Under the pieces are notes generated by a model. It saw only the letters and a list, made by a program, of their open reading frames with translations. It was not told where the DNA came from and did no database searches. Of a DNA stretch of 64,000 nucleotides, positions 41,605-50,228 are shown piece after piece (positions within the stretch are counted from its first letter, which is position 1; every line of letters begins with the position of its first letter). The DNA is taken from contig NZ_DF967972.1 in the NCBI RefSeq assembly GCF_001050235.1, positions 1,192,475-1,256,474 of the forward strand, in the 5' to 3' direction. This DNA is from Longilinea arvoryzae. Lineage in GTDB: Bacteria > Chloroflexota > Anaerolineae > Anaerolineales > Anaerolineaceae. Both the position numbers and the translations under genes were made by a program.

Positions 41605-41820
41605 GATTCAGTATAGCGCGGCGAGGAACAGCTTGCAACTAAAACTGGCCAGCCTGCAAGGCGATTGGCCTTGCGAATTTCCTCGATTGTGCATGAATGA
41701 AGTTATAATTTGCCCTATTAATTTCGGTCCGAACCTTCCCCCATGAAAACAACGCATCCTTTTATCGACGCGAGCGGAGCAAACCGGTCCTCGCGGCCTT
41801 CAACCTTAGGAGTAGAACGT

Positions 41821-43317
41821 ATGGCAGCCATCCCCGACCCCCTTTCCCGACATACATTGGTTATGAAATTCGGCGGCACCTCCGTCGGGACTCCGGCGGC
41901 CATGACTCAGGTGGTTCGGATCGTGCGCAGCGAAAAACCGCGCTGGCAAAACCTGGTTGTGGTCACATCGGCGCTGAGCGGGGTGACCGACCTGCTGCTC
42001 AGGATGGTGCGGGACGTGGCCGTATCCGAGGAGACCTTTCGAGCGGACGGCGCCGAGCTGCTGCAGCGTCACGCGGCGATCGCGGATGCGTTGATCCCGG
42101 ATGCGGATCGGCGGCGGGCGGTGATGGGCGAGATCGGTGAACTGGCCGGGCGCGTCGTCAACCTGTGCCAGGCGGTGGCGGTGCTGGGCGAAGCCACGCC
42201 GCGCGTGATGGACGCGGTGGCTTCGACGGGCGAGCGCATGTGCGTGCGCCTGCTGGCAGCGGCCCTGAATTCGGAGGGCGTCGCCGCCGAAGCGGTGGAA
42301 GCCACCCAATTGATTCGCACGGATGATCATTACACCGACGCGCATCCTGACCTGGAGACCTCCTACGGGATGACGCGCCAGGGGCTGGCGCCGCTGCTGG
42401 CGCATGGCAGCGTGCCGGTGGTCACCGGGTTTATCGCGTCCACCGCGCAGGGCAACGTGACCACGCTGGGACGCGGCGGCAGCGATTATTCGGCGGCCCT
42501 GATCGGCGCAGCGCTGCCCGCCGATGACGTCTGGATCTACACCGACGTGGACGGGGTGATGACCGCGGACCCGCGCCTGGTGGCCGACGCCTTTACCGTG
42601 CCGGTGTGTTCGTACCGCGAGGTCTCCGAACTGGCCTTTTACGGCGCCAAGGTGCTGCATCCCAAGACCATCCGCCCGGTCATCGAAGCAGGCATCGGCC
42701 TGCGGGTATGCAACACCTTCAACCCGGACCATCCGGGCACGCGCCTGGTGGCTGAACTGGAGCAGCAGCGCGGCGTGATCAAGGCCATCACCACCGTGCG
42801 CGATCTGCGCCTGGTGACCGTGGAGGGGCGCGGCATGCTGGGCGTGCCGGGCGTGGCGGCTCGCGCCTTCGAAACCATTGCCCGCCTGGGAACCAGCGTC
42901 CCATTATTCACGCAGTCCTCATCCGAACAGAGCATCTGTTTTGCGGTGCCGGCCGGCGCGACGGACCGCGTGGTGGAAAAGCTGACCGAGACCTTCGCGC
43001 ACGAGATTTACCACCGGGATATCGACAGCGTGTGGGCCACGGATGAGGTCGGCATCGTCACGGTGGTCGGCGCGGGGATGAAATCCACGCCGGGGGTGTC
43101 GGGGCGCATCTTCAACGCGCTCGGCATGGCGGACGTCAACGTGATCGCCATTGCGCAGGGTTCCTCTGAAGTGTCCATCAGCCTGGTGGTGGGCGCGGCG
43201 GATATCAAGACCGCGCTGCGCGTGCTGCACGCGCTTATCCTGCGCCCGGAAAAGAGTCACGACCAAGAAATACACGAAAGCCACGAAAACGGAAAAAGAG
43301 AAAACGAGGATCGTTAG
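41821..43317 (+). CDS. lysC: Aspartate kinase
   Basis: 498 residues from the ATG at 41821, supported by AGGAG 9 bases upstream; an ATG at 41743 is less likely. Kinase domain: VMKFGGTSVG (about 15-24), STGERMCVRLLAAAL, TLGRGGSDYSA and YTDVDGVMTADPR. Two ACT domains follow (about 320-480), the allosteric site for lysine or threonine (FTQSSSEQSICFAV, GVSGRIFNALGMADVNVIAIAQGSSE). It phosphorylates aspartate, the first step to Thr, Met and Lys. The last 20 residues (KSHDQEIHESHENGKR) come from repeat copy 7. First gene of the threonine cluster. Confidence 0.93.
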   Translation: MAAIPDPLSRHTLVMKFGGTSVGTPAAMTQVVRIVRSEKPRWQNLVVVTSALSGVTDLLLRMVRDVAVSEETFRADGAELLQRHAAIADALIPDADRRRAVMGEIGELAGRVVNLCQAVAVLGEATPRVMDAVASTGERMCVRLLAAALNSEGVAAEAVEATQLIRTDDHYTDAHPDLETSYGMTRQGLAPLLAHGSVPVVTGFIASTAQGNVTTLGRGGSDYSAALIGAALPADDVWIYTDVDGVMTADPRLVADAFTVPVCSYREVSELAFYGAKVLHPKTIRPVIEAGIGLRVCNTFNPDHPGTRLVAELEQQRGVIKAITTVRDLRLVTVEGRGMLGVPGVAARAFETIARLGTSVPLFTQSSSEQSICFAVPAGATDRVVEKLTETFAHEIYHRDIDSVWATDEVGIVTVVGAGMKSTPGVSGRIFNALGMADVNVIAIAQGSSEVSISLVVGAADIKTALRVLHALILRPEKSHDQEIHESHENGKRENEDR

Positions 43318-43387
43318 CTGGCGGCGGAGAGTTATGAACGCTTTATCTTTTTTCTTTTTTCGTGTGCTTCGTGTGTTTCGGGTCATT
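43257..43387. repeat. Dispersed hairpin repeat, CACGAAA type, copy 7
   Basis: Left arm with TACACGAAAGCCACGAAAAC (43271-43290) and inverted right arm TTCGTGTGCTTCGTGTGTTTC (from 43359). The left arm encodes the C-terminal tail of aspartate kinase; the right arm ends 40 bases before asd. Confidence 0.8.
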
Positions 43388-43426
43388 TATCTGTAAAGGT
43401 TAATCCCGATTAGCGAAAGGTAAACC

Positions 43427-44485
43427 ATGTCCACCAAGATTCCTGTAGCCGTGCTGGCTGCCACCGGCAGCGTTGGGCAGCGTTTCGTCCAGCTTCTCGA
43501 CCGTCACCCGCTCTTCGAAGTCGTCGCCCTGACTGCTTCCGACCGCACCACCGGGCAGAAATACGGCCAGGCCTGTCACTGGATTCTGCCGGGGGACATG
43601 CCGGGCTGGGCGGCGGAGATGACCCTGCTGCCGACCGAGGCCGCTTCAGCCGCGACGCCGCTGGCGTTTTCAGCGCTGCCGGCCGAGGCGGCGCTTGAGA
43701 TCGAGCCCGAATTCGCCCGGGCCGGGACGCTGGTGTGCTCCAACGCCTCGGCCTACCGCAACGAGCCGGACGTACCCATTCTGCTGCCGGAGGTCAACCC
43801 CGATCAGGCGGCCATCCTCGAGGCGCAGCGCCGCCGGCGGGGCTGGACGGGCGGCATCGTCACCAATTCGAACTGCACCAGCACCGGCATGACCGTGGCC
43901 CTGAAGGCCCTGCAGGATGCCTTTGGGCTGCGCCGCGTCTTCGCGGTTTCGATGCAGGCGCTTTCCGGCGCGGGTTATCCGGGCGTCTCGGCGCTGGACA
44001 TCGTCGATAACGTCATCCCCTGGATCAGGGGCGAGGAGGAGAAGGTGGAATGGGAGCCGCGCAAGATGCTCGGCAGCCTGCGCGGCGAAGAGATCGTCCC
44101 GGCCGATTTTCGCATTTCCGCCCACACCAACCGGGTGGCGGTGGTCGACGGGCACATGGTCTGCCTGTCGATCGAACTGGCCAACCCGGCCACGCCTGAG
44201 GAGGCCGCGCGCGTGCTGGCGGAGTACCAGGCGCCTGAAGCCGCGCGGGACCTGCCCTCGGCGCCCAGGCCGGTGATCGTGGTGCGCCGCGAGCCGGATC
44301 GACCCCAGCCGCGCCTGGATCGCATGACCGGGAACGGCATGGCCACCGTGGTGGGCCGGGTGCGTCCGGATCCGTTATTCGATATTAAAATGGTTGTGTT
44401 TTCGCACAATACCATTCGCGGCGCGGCTGGCGGCTCCATTTACAACGCCGAACTGCTGGCGCGCTTGAAAGTTATTGGCCGATGA
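43427..44485 (+). CDS. asd: Aspartate-semialdehyde dehydrogenase
   Basis: 352 residues. NADP-binding LAATGSVGQRFVQLL (about 10-24), the catalytic Cys in IVTNSNCTSTG (about 150), and the later ISAHTNRVAVVDGH with the catalytic His. Features match the archaeal/Chloroflexota branch rather than the E. coli form. It reduces aspartyl phosphate to the semialdehyde. It lies downstream of aspartate kinase, with the repeat in between, and 34 bases before thrC. Confidence 0.94.
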   Translation: MSTKIPVAVLAATGSVGQRFVQLLDRHPLFEVVALTASDRTTGQKYGQACHWILPGDMPGWAAEMTLLPTEAASAATPLAFSALPAEAALEIEPEFARAGTLVCSNASAYRNEPDVPILLPEVNPDQAAILEAQRRRRGWTGGIVTNSNCTSTGMTVALKALQDAFGLRRVFAVSMQALSGAGYPGVSALDIVDNVIPWIRGEEEKVEWEPRKMLGSLRGEEIVPADFRISAHTNRVAVVDGHMVCLSIELANPATPEEAARVLAEYQAPEAARDLPSAPRPVIVVRREPDRPQPRLDRMTGNGMATVVGRVRPDPLFDIKMVVFSHNTIRGAAGGSIYNAELLARLKVIGR

Positions 44486-44519
44486 AGAGATTAGGACTTT
44501 ACCCAAGGAAAGAAGAACG

Positions 44520-45587
44520 ATGATGGCATCCAACTCAGGCATACTGGCGCATTACGGCGCTCTCATGGACCTTCCAGAATATTCCCGACCGGTGACCCTG
44601 CTGGAGGGCGACACCCCCCTCATCCCGGTTCCGCGCCTGGCCGAAGAACTGGGCGGCGGCTTCGAATTGTTCGTCAAATTCGAAGGCCTCAACCCGACCG
44701 GCTCCTTCAAGGACCGCGGCATGACGGCCGCGATCAGCGAAGCCGCCGGGCGCGGGGTGAAGGCCGTCATTTGCGCCTCCACCGGCAACACGGCCGCCTC
44801 AGCGGCGGCTTATGCCGCCCGCGCGGGCATGCGCGCCGTGGTCATCATCCCCGCCGGCAAGGTGGCGGCGGGCAAACTGGCCGGCGCGGTGGCTTATGGC
44901 GCCGAGGTGATCCAGATCGAGGGCTCGTTCGACGACGCGCTGGGACTGGTGGTGGAAATTTCACAGCGCCAGCCGATTGCGCTGGTCAATTCACTCAATC
45001 CCTACCGGCTGGAAGGGCAGAAGACCGCGGCCTTCGAAATCTGCGATACCCTGGGCGGCGCGCCGGACTGGCTGTGCCTGCCGGTGGGCAACGCCGGCAA
45101 CATCACCGCCTACTGGATGGGCTTCAGGCAGTATCACGCCCTCAAGGGCAGCGGCCTGCCGCAGATCCTGGGCGTGCAGGCGGCGGGTTCGGCGCCGCTG
45201 GTGCTGGGCCATCCCGTCGAGCATCCCGAGACGGTCGCCACCGCCATCCGCATCGGCAAGCCGGCGCGCGGCGAGCAGGCCCTGCAGGCGGCCGAGGAAT
45301 CCAATGGCCGCATCATCGCGGTGACGGACGATGAGATTCTGGCCATGCAGCATCAACTGGCGGCCAACGGCGTCTGGGTGGAACCGGCCTCGGCGGCCGG
45401 GCTGGCCGGGTTGGCCCACGAACTGTGTGAAGGCCGGATCGACGTGCGCGGCAGGCGCGTCGCCGCAGTCTGCACCGGGCACGGCATGAAGGACCCGGAC
45501 GTTGTCATTCGCGGCTGGGGCAAACCGCCTGTGCTGCCCGCCGATCGGGACGCGCTCGAAGAGGCCATTTTGGGAGGCAGGGCGTGA
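44520..45587 (+). CDS. thrC: Threonine synthase
   Basis: 355 residues. PLP enzyme converting O-phosphohomoserine to threonine. The PLP-lysine motif GSFKDRGMT (about 60-67), LEGDTPLIPVPRLAEEL near the N-terminus, the ASTGNTAASAAAYAARAG phosphate-binding loop and the LPVGNAGNITAYW motif are clear. AAGGAAAG precedes the ATG at 44520; a second ATG follows directly and could also be used. Its stop overlaps the thrB start. Confidence 0.94.
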   Translation: MMASNSGILAHYGALMDLPEYSRPVTLLEGDTPLIPVPRLAEELGGGFELFVKFEGLNPTGSFKDRGMTAAISEAAGRGVKAVICASTGNTAASAAAYAARAGMRAVVIIPAGKVAAGKLAGAVAYGAEVIQIEGSFDDALGLVVEISQRQPIALVNSLNPYRLEGQKTAAFEICDTLGGAPDWLCLPVGNAGNITAYWMGFRQYHALKGSGLPQILGVQAAGSAPLVLGHPVEHPETVATAIRIGKPARGEQALQAAEESNGRIIAVTDDEILAMQHQLAANGVWVEPASAAGLAGLAHELCEGRIDVRGRRVAAVCTGHGMKDPDVVIRGWGKPPVLPADRDALEEAILGGRA

Positions 45588-46504
45588 TCTCGCGGCCGGG
45601 CGGGGTATGCGTGCGTGTACCCGCCACCAGCGCCAACCTGGGTCCGGGCTTCGACTGCCTGGGGCTGGCGTTGGATTGGTGGAACGAGGTCGAGTTCAGG
45701 CTGGAAGGCGATGGCGTGCGGGTGGAGGTGCGCGGCGAGGGCGCTGCGACTCTGCCGCAGGGGCGGGATAACCTGATCGCCGTGGCCGCGCTGCGCCTGT
45801 TCGAGCGCGCGGGCCAGCCGGCGCCGCGCGGGCTGCACATTCGCTGCAACAATACCATTCCGTTGGGCTCGGGCTTGGGCTCCAGCGCCGCGGCCGTTTT
45901 ATCGGGGCTGCTGGGCGCGAACCGGCTGCTGGACGATCCGTTCGAAATGGACCCGATTCTGGAACTGGCGACGGAGATGGAAGGCCATCCCGACAACGCC
46001 GCTCCGGCGCTGTGGGGCGGGTTGACGGCCGCGCTCAAGACGCCCGGCGGCGTGATCTGCCGGCGCATCGCTGTGCCCGCGCTGGCGCTGGCGGTGGCCA
46101 CGCCGCAGTTCGATTTGCCCACCCATGCCGCGCGGGCCGCGCTGCCCGGGCAGGTTCCGCTGGCGGACGCGGTATTCAACCTGAGCTGCACGACCCTGGT
46201 GGTGGAGGCCCTGCGCAGCGGTGATCTGGACCTGCTGGCGCAGGTGATGGACGACCGGCTGCACCAACCCTACCGCCTGCCGCTCATTCCCGGCGCCCAG
46301 GCTGCCCGTCAGGCGGCGCTGGATGCTGGTGCTGTGGCCTGCGTCCTCTCCGGGGCAGGACCCAGCCTGCTGGCGGTCGCGCGCGGCGATGCGCAGCCGC
46401 TGGCCGAGGCCATGACAGCGGCTTTTCGGGCCGCCGGGCTCGCAGCGCGCGCTTTCACACCCTCGATTTCACCCATCGGAGCGCAGGTTGCTTCCTCCCG
46501 GTAG
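45584..46504 (+). CDS. thrB: Homoserine kinase
   Basis: 306 residues, GTG start overlapping the thrC stop, with GGGAGG upstream. GHMP-kinase features: VRVPATSANLGPGFDCLGLAL at the N-terminus, the ATP loop PLGSGLGSSAAA (about 88-99), EGHPDNAAPALWGG and the C-terminal VLSGAGPSLLA. It phosphorylates homoserine for ThrC. The homoserine dehydrogenase needed between Asd and ThrB is not in the window. A terminator follows after 43 bases. Confidence 0.95.
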   Translation: MISRPGGVCVRVPATSANLGPGFDCLGLALDWWNEVEFRLEGDGVRVEVRGEGAATLPQGRDNLIAVAALRLFERAGQPAPRGLHIRCNNTIPLGSGLGSSAAAVLSGLLGANRLLDDPFEMDPILELATEMEGHPDNAAPALWGGLTAALKTPGGVICRRIAVPALALAVATPQFDLPTHAARAALPGQVPLADAVFNLSCTTLVVEALRSGDLDLLAQVMDDRLHQPYRLPLIPGAQAARQAALDAGAVACVLSGAGPSLLAVARGDAQPLAEAMTAAFRAAGLAARAFTPSISPIGAQVASSR

Positions 46505-46545
46505 CGGCGGTCCTGCGTGTCCGCCCTTCTCTTCCTCTCTGTAGA

Positions 46546-46859
46546 CGCGGGCCTGTGTGCCCGCTTTTTCGCCGTCGACCGATCGATCCCTACGGGTGTA
46601 ATAAAATACCTCGTCCGTTTACGGGGATGGATTGCACAGGACTGGGGGTTTGTTCGCAAGGATTGGGTCGGCACACAGGCCGACCGCTACGAAGAGAATG
46701 GCCGCGGGCCTGTGTGCCCGTTTTTTCGTCGTCGACCGATCGATCCCTACGGGTGTAATAAAATACCTCGTCCGTTTACGGGGATGGATTGCACAGGACC
46801 GGGGGTTTGTTCGCAAGGTTTGGGTCGGCACACAAGCCGACCGCTACGAAGAGAATGGT
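46546..46859. repeat. Tandem duplication of a 157-base unit
   Basis: Two units, 46546-46702 and 46703-46859, are nearly identical with no length change; a degenerate piece of a third continues to about 46905. Each unit contains the terminator-like hairpin GCGGGCCTGTGTGCCCG and the related palindrome GTCGGCACACAGGCCGAC. Open frames across it (some over 100 codons) repeat in step with the unit and lack ribosome sites, so they are not genes. Confidence 0.88.
46547..46569 (+). terminator. Terminator after thrB
   Basis: GCGGGC-CTGTGT-GCCCGC followed by five T. The same hairpin is duplicated 157 bases later at about 46704-46726. Confidence 0.75.
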
Positions 46860-46928
46860 CGACACGCAGGTCGACTGCTAGGAAGAGAATGGTCGGTGTC
46901 CTTCGTTTGTGTCCGCCCCACCCTATAA

Positions 46929-47708
46929 TTATCCATCTGCCTTCTTCCGCGCCAGCACCACCAGGTTGCCGCTGGCGGCCGGGTCGAAAGACTCGCCGCC
47001 CAGCCCGCCAAACCACTCGATCTGATCGAAGCCGGCGGCCGGCAGTGCTTCGGCCAGATCGGACTGGGTCAGCGGGCGCAGCATGCTGCTGGTGATCTGT
47101 TGCTGCCAGGGCTGATCCCTTTCGCGCTGCAGGGTGACCACGTTGAACTGGATCAGGCCCGAGGGCAGGAAGTCGTAGAAGCGCAGGAACAGCCATTCAC
47201 GCTCGCCTTCGCGGTGGGACTGCGGCTCCATCCAGCGGTTGCGGGCGGTCGAAACGGCGTCGAAGTTGCGGTTTTGCAGGATCAAAACGCCGCTGGGGCG
47301 CAGGCAGGCGGCAAAATCACGCAGCGCGGCTTCCAGCGCGCCCGGGCCGACCGCGTGCGGCAGGGAGTTGCCCAGGCACAGCACGCCATCGAAATCCGGG
47401 CTGCCGGTGCCGGGGGGGATACTGCGGGCCAGTTCGCCAAAGCCCGCCTGCTGAAAATCGACCTCCACGCCGGCTTCCTTCGCGTTGGCCCGGGCGCGTT
47501 CAATCATGCCAGCGCTTAGATCGGCGCCGCTGGCTTTGAAACCCCGTTGGGCGAGGGCGATGGCATGCCGGCCGGTGCCGCAGGCAGCGTCCAGCACGCG
47601 CTCGCGTCCGGCCAGGGCCCGTTCGAGGAAGGGAAGCTCGTAGGCCAGGCGGTTATCCCAGTTGACGAAGCGGTCGTAATCGATGCTAAACTGGTCGTAC
47701 ATTTGCAT
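46929..47708 (-). CDS. Class I SAM-dependent methyltransferase
   Basis: 259 residues. The N-terminal YDQFSIDYDRFVNW is typical of the Methyltransf_25 group. Motif I is VLDAACGTGRHAIALAQRG (about 38-56), followed by SGADLSAGMIERA, DGVLCLGNSLPHA and RPSGVLILQNRN. GGAG precedes the ATG at 47708. It lies 18 bases after the hemerythrin gene and is probably cotranscribed. Acceptor unknown. Confidence 0.87.
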   Translation of the reverse strand: MQMYDQFSIDYDRFVNWDNRLAYELPFLERALAGRERVLDAACGTGRHAIALAQRGFKASGADLSAGMIERARANAKEAGVEVDFQQAGFGELARSIPPGTGSPDFDGVLCLGNSLPHAVGPGALEAALRDFAACLRPSGVLILQNRNFDAVSTARNRWMEPQSHREGEREWLFLRFYDFLPSGLIQFNVVTLQRERDQPWQQQITSSMLRPLTQSDLAEALPAAGFDQIEWFGGLGGESFDPAASGNLVVLARKKADG

Positions 47709-47726
47709 GGGTTGCTCCAGAGTGGG

Positions 47727-48284
47727 TTATTTCAGGCCGGCTTCCTGCTCCAACTTTTCAGCCAGGGCTTCGAATTTCTCGTGCACCCCGGCACCGGTTT
47801 CCTCTTCTTCGATAGCCTCGAAGCGTTCGAAGATATCAGCGTGCTGATCGGCCGGGATGACCTGATTGGCCATCGGGAAGAGTACGCGGTCTTCTTTCTG
47901 AATGTGCTGGCGCAGCAGTGTGGCGTAGCCGCGCGCGTTTTGAATCACTTCGGCGGCGGCGGACGAATCGCCGTTTTGCAGGCGTTCAGCCGCGGCGCGC
48001 ATGGCGCGGGTGAAGACGCGCCCCTGCTCGTGTTCCATCAGCATTGCTCCCACCGGGCCGTTCTTTTTGGGCAGGCCATTGGCCACCAGGGCTTTGAAGA
48101 GCACTTTTTCTTCCTTGGCATGGTGGCAGCCATCCCCGAAGCCCTGGATGAAGTCGGCGGCTTCGAGGAAAAAGGCCGGCGGCACGGCCTGGCCGGATGC
48201 GAGCCGATCGGATTCGGTTTCCAGCGCGGCGATGACGCGTTCGATGATGCGGTGTTCGGAAGATAGAATTTCCGTAGCTTTCAT
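47727..48284 (-). CDS. Hemerythrin-domain protein
   Basis: 185 residues. The four-helix-bundle iron ligands are in place: SSEHRIIE, CHHAKEEKVLF, MEHEQGR and LRQHIQKEDRVLFPMA, a di-iron site pattern. Such cytosolic proteins bind O2 or NO or take part in iron-sulfur repair (RIC/YtfE-like, although the N-terminal ScdA domain is absent). It is divergent from a Crp/Fnr regulator. AGGAGA lies before the ATG. A C-terminal acidic helix of about 30 residues follows the bundle. Confidence 0.92.
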   Translation of the reverse strand: MKATEILSSEHRIIERVIAALETESDRLASGQAVPPAFFLEAADFIQGFGDGCHHAKEEKVLFKALVANGLPKKNGPVGAMLMEHEQGRVFTRAMRAAAERLQNGDSSAAAEVIQNARGYATLLRQHIQKEDRVLFPMANQVIPADQHADIFERFEAIEEEETGAGVHEKFEALAEKLEQEAGLK

Positions 48285-48359
48285 TGTACAATCTCCTGTT
48301 CTTTATTCTTGTTGGATTTATCCTAAACCAATGCAGATCTATTTTCTTTGCGCTGAAGC

Positions 48360-48374
48360 AAGTTGGCTCAACTT
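48360..48374. promoter_or_regulatory. Palindrome between the hemerythrin and Crp/Fnr genes
   Basis: AAGTTG-GCT-CAACTT is a perfect 6-base inverted repeat in the 116-base divergent gap, 26 bases before the regulator start. It is a plausible Crp/Fnr-family site controlling both genes, although it differs from the classic TTGAT-N4-ATCAA. Confidence 0.5.
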
Positions 48375-48400
48375 CACAAAATGCAATAGAATTATTGAAG

Positions 48401-49123
48401 ATGGCAGCTCTTGATTCTCTCACCCGATTGACGGAACGCATGCGCAGCGCGACCCTGTTCGCGGGGCTGCCCGATGCAGAAGTGCAGCGCATTGCCGCCG
48501 CGGCGCATCTCAAGCAGATGCCGGCCGGAGAATATTTCTTTCTGCAGGGCGATCCGGCCGAACGAATTTACCTGCTGGTGGAAGGTCGTCTGAAGCTGTC
48601 CCAGTCGGCCGCGGACGGGCAGCAGGCTCTGCTGCGGGTGATCGGGGCGGGATCTTTGTTTGGCGCGGTCGCGCTGGCCCAGGCCAAGGAGTATCCGGTT
48701 TCGGCTCAGGCTGCCGCGGACAGCCAGGCGGTCTACTGGACACCGCTGGAATTGATGGAATTTGTGAAAAAATCGCCGGAACTGGCCATCAATGCCATGA
48801 AAGTGATGGCCGAACACGTGCAGGAGTTTCAAGACCGCTATTTGCAGCTTGCCACTGAACGGGTGGAACGCCGCCTGGCCCGGACGTTGCTGCGCCTGGC
48901 CGCTCAGACCGGAAAAAAGACGGACGCGGGCGTGTTGATCGACCTGCCGTTGACCCGCCAGGACCTGGCCGAGATGAGCGGAACCACCCTGTTTAGCGTC
49001 AGCCGGATCTTGAACCAGTGGGAAGAACAGGGACTGGTAGCGGTGGGGCGCACGAAGGTGGTGGTGGTGTTTCCGCACGGCCTGGTGAGAATTGCCGAGG
49101 ATTTACCGGTGAAGAAGGAATAA
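48401..49123 (+). CDS. Crp/Fnr-family transcriptional regulator
   Basis: 240 residues from the ATG at 48401. Cyclic-nucleotide-binding-like barrel (about 12-125: LFAGLPDAEVQRIAAAAHLKQMPAGEYFFLQGDPAERIYLLVEGRLKL), the long dimer helix, then the HTH_Crp domain with LPLTRQDLAEMSGTTLFSVSRILNQWEEQGLV. There are no N-terminal cysteines for an FNR iron-sulfur cluster, and cAMP contact residues are not obvious. A DNR-like haem or redox ligand is possible. Divergent from hemerythrin, which suggests an NO or oxygen response. Confidence 0.9.
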   Translation: MAALDSLTRLTERMRSATLFAGLPDAEVQRIAAAAHLKQMPAGEYFFLQGDPAERIYLLVEGRLKLSQSAADGQQALLRVIGAGSLFGAVALAQAKEYPVSAQAAADSQAVYWTPLELMEFVKKSPELAINAMKVMAEHVQEFQDRYLQLATERVERRLARTLLRLAAQTGKKTDAGVLIDLPLTRQDLAEMSGTTLFSVSRILNQWEEQGLVAVGRTKVVVVFPHGLVRIAEDLPVKKE

Positions 49124-49182
49124 ATACACAGCCGCAACGCCCGTGACGCTGTGTGGGTAGATTTATAAATAAGGATCGATAA

Positions 49183-49713
49183 ATGGACCGGCTGGAATTG
49201 GTCATCCCGAATCGGACCCATGAAGCGGCGGCCAGGGAATACATTCTGGAGCATATTGAACAGGGTGAGACGGTCCTGCATGGCGCCGCGGGCCTTGAGA
49301 GAGACCCATCCTATGTGGAATGGCTCGAGCGTTTGAAGGTGAATTCAGACGAGAAAACCGTCCTCCCGGGTTATGTGGCGGCGACCACCTTCTTTGCCAT
49401 CCGCCCGGGCGATGGAAGAATCGTCGGCACGATCCAAATCCGGCACCGCTTGAACGAATTCCTGCGCAGTTATGGTGGGCATATCGGATATGGCGTGCGC
49501 CCCAGCGAACGAAACAAAGGCTACGCGACCCAGATGTTGACGCTGGCGCTCGCCTACGCCCGGCAAATCGGATTGACGAAAGTCATGCTGGCCTGCAATC
49601 GAGATAACGAGGCATCCCGCAGGACGATTCTGAAGTGCAACGGCGTTCTGGAAAGAGAATTTCTGCATACCGATGGCAAAATGGTGCAGGTGTATTGGAT
49701 CACGATCGGTTGA
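49183..49713 (+). CDS. GNAT-family acetyltransferase
   Basis: 176 residues. The acetyl-CoA loop is VRPSERNKGYATQML (about 105-119); GRIVGTIQIRHRLNEFL and GHIGYGV precede it and LACNRDNEASRRTILKCNG follows. The pattern matches COG3981-type predicted acetyltransferases. AAGGA precedes the ATG at 49183. It is on the same strand as the Crp/Fnr gene with a 59-base gap. Acceptor unknown. Confidence 0.9.
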   Translation: MDRLELVIPNRTHEAAAREYILEHIEQGETVLHGAAGLERDPSYVEWLERLKVNSDEKTVLPGYVAATTFFAIRPGDGRIVGTIQIRHRLNEFLRSYGGHIGYGVRPSERNKGYATQMLTLALAYARQIGLTKVMLACNRDNEASRRTILKCNGVLEREFLHTDGKMVQVYWITIG

Positions 49714-49788
49714 TCGTACACAATCGATAGATCGTACTTGCGCCAGCGCAAAGAAGCGCCTGACCGCCTCGGGTAGACTCAGCATACG

Positions 49789-50037
49789 ATGAGAACGAGT
49801 GATGAGTCTTGTCCGACTTTTTCCCTTTCACCGCAGCTGGTGATGGCGGATCTGATGGCTGCCTGGCCGCAGGTCATCCCTGTGCTGCTGGAGCGGCGCA
49901 TGGCCTGTGTGGGCTGCTGCATGGCGCGCTTCGAAACGCTGGCCGACGCCGCAGCCATCTACGGACAGGATTTGCATAAACTGCTGGCAGATCTCACCCG
50001 GGTGATCGAAAACCCCACATCTCTGGAGGAATCATGA
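49789..50037 (+). CDS. DUF1858-domain protein (redox disulfide type)
   Basis: 82 residues. Residues 13-75 match DUF1858: VMADLMAAWPQVIPVLLERRMACVGCCMARFETLADAAAIYG, with the conserved CVGCC. This domain is also found at the N-terminus of ScdA/RIC-type iron-sulfur repair proteins and near hybrid cluster proteins. Its presence three genes from hemerythrin suggests a split version of the same function. The start is uncertain: no clear ribosome site, and an ATG at 49843 is possible. It overlaps the next gene (ATGA). Confidence 0.82.
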   Translation: MRTSDESCPTFSLSPQLVMADLMAAWPQVIPVLLERRMACVGCCMARFETLADAAAIYGQDLHKLLADLTRVIENPTSLEES

Positions 50038-50228
50038 ACGAAGTCGAACTCGAACACCGCTGCCTGGTATGCAACCGGAGCAGCCAGGAACTCCCGCTGC
50101 TCCGGCTGGAATATCAGGACCATGAGTACTGGATCTGCCCGCAGGATTTTCCTACGTTGATCCACGAACCGCAAAAGTTAATCGGGCTGCTGCCGGGTGC
50201 GGAAAAACTGCACGGCCACGAGCATTAA
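50034..50228 (+). CDS. Small zinc-ribbon-like protein
   Basis: 64 residues. CLVCN near the start and WICPQDFPTLIHEP later give a partial zinc-ribbon pattern; the tail is His-rich (KLHGHEH). It is translationally coupled to the DUF1858 gene by a 4-base overlap, with GGAGG upstream. Function unknown; metal binding is inferred. It overlaps the end of the convergent M28 peptidase gene by 4 bases. Confidence 0.75.
   Translation: MNEVELEHRCLVCNRSSQELPLLRLEYQDHEYWICPQDFPTLIHEPQKLIGLLPGAEKLHGHEH

Noticed and set aside
46517-47095. Open frames of up to 190 codons across the thrB downstream region
   Set aside because: They repeat in step with the 157-base tandem unit, lack ribosome sites and run into the opposite-strand methyltransferase gene.
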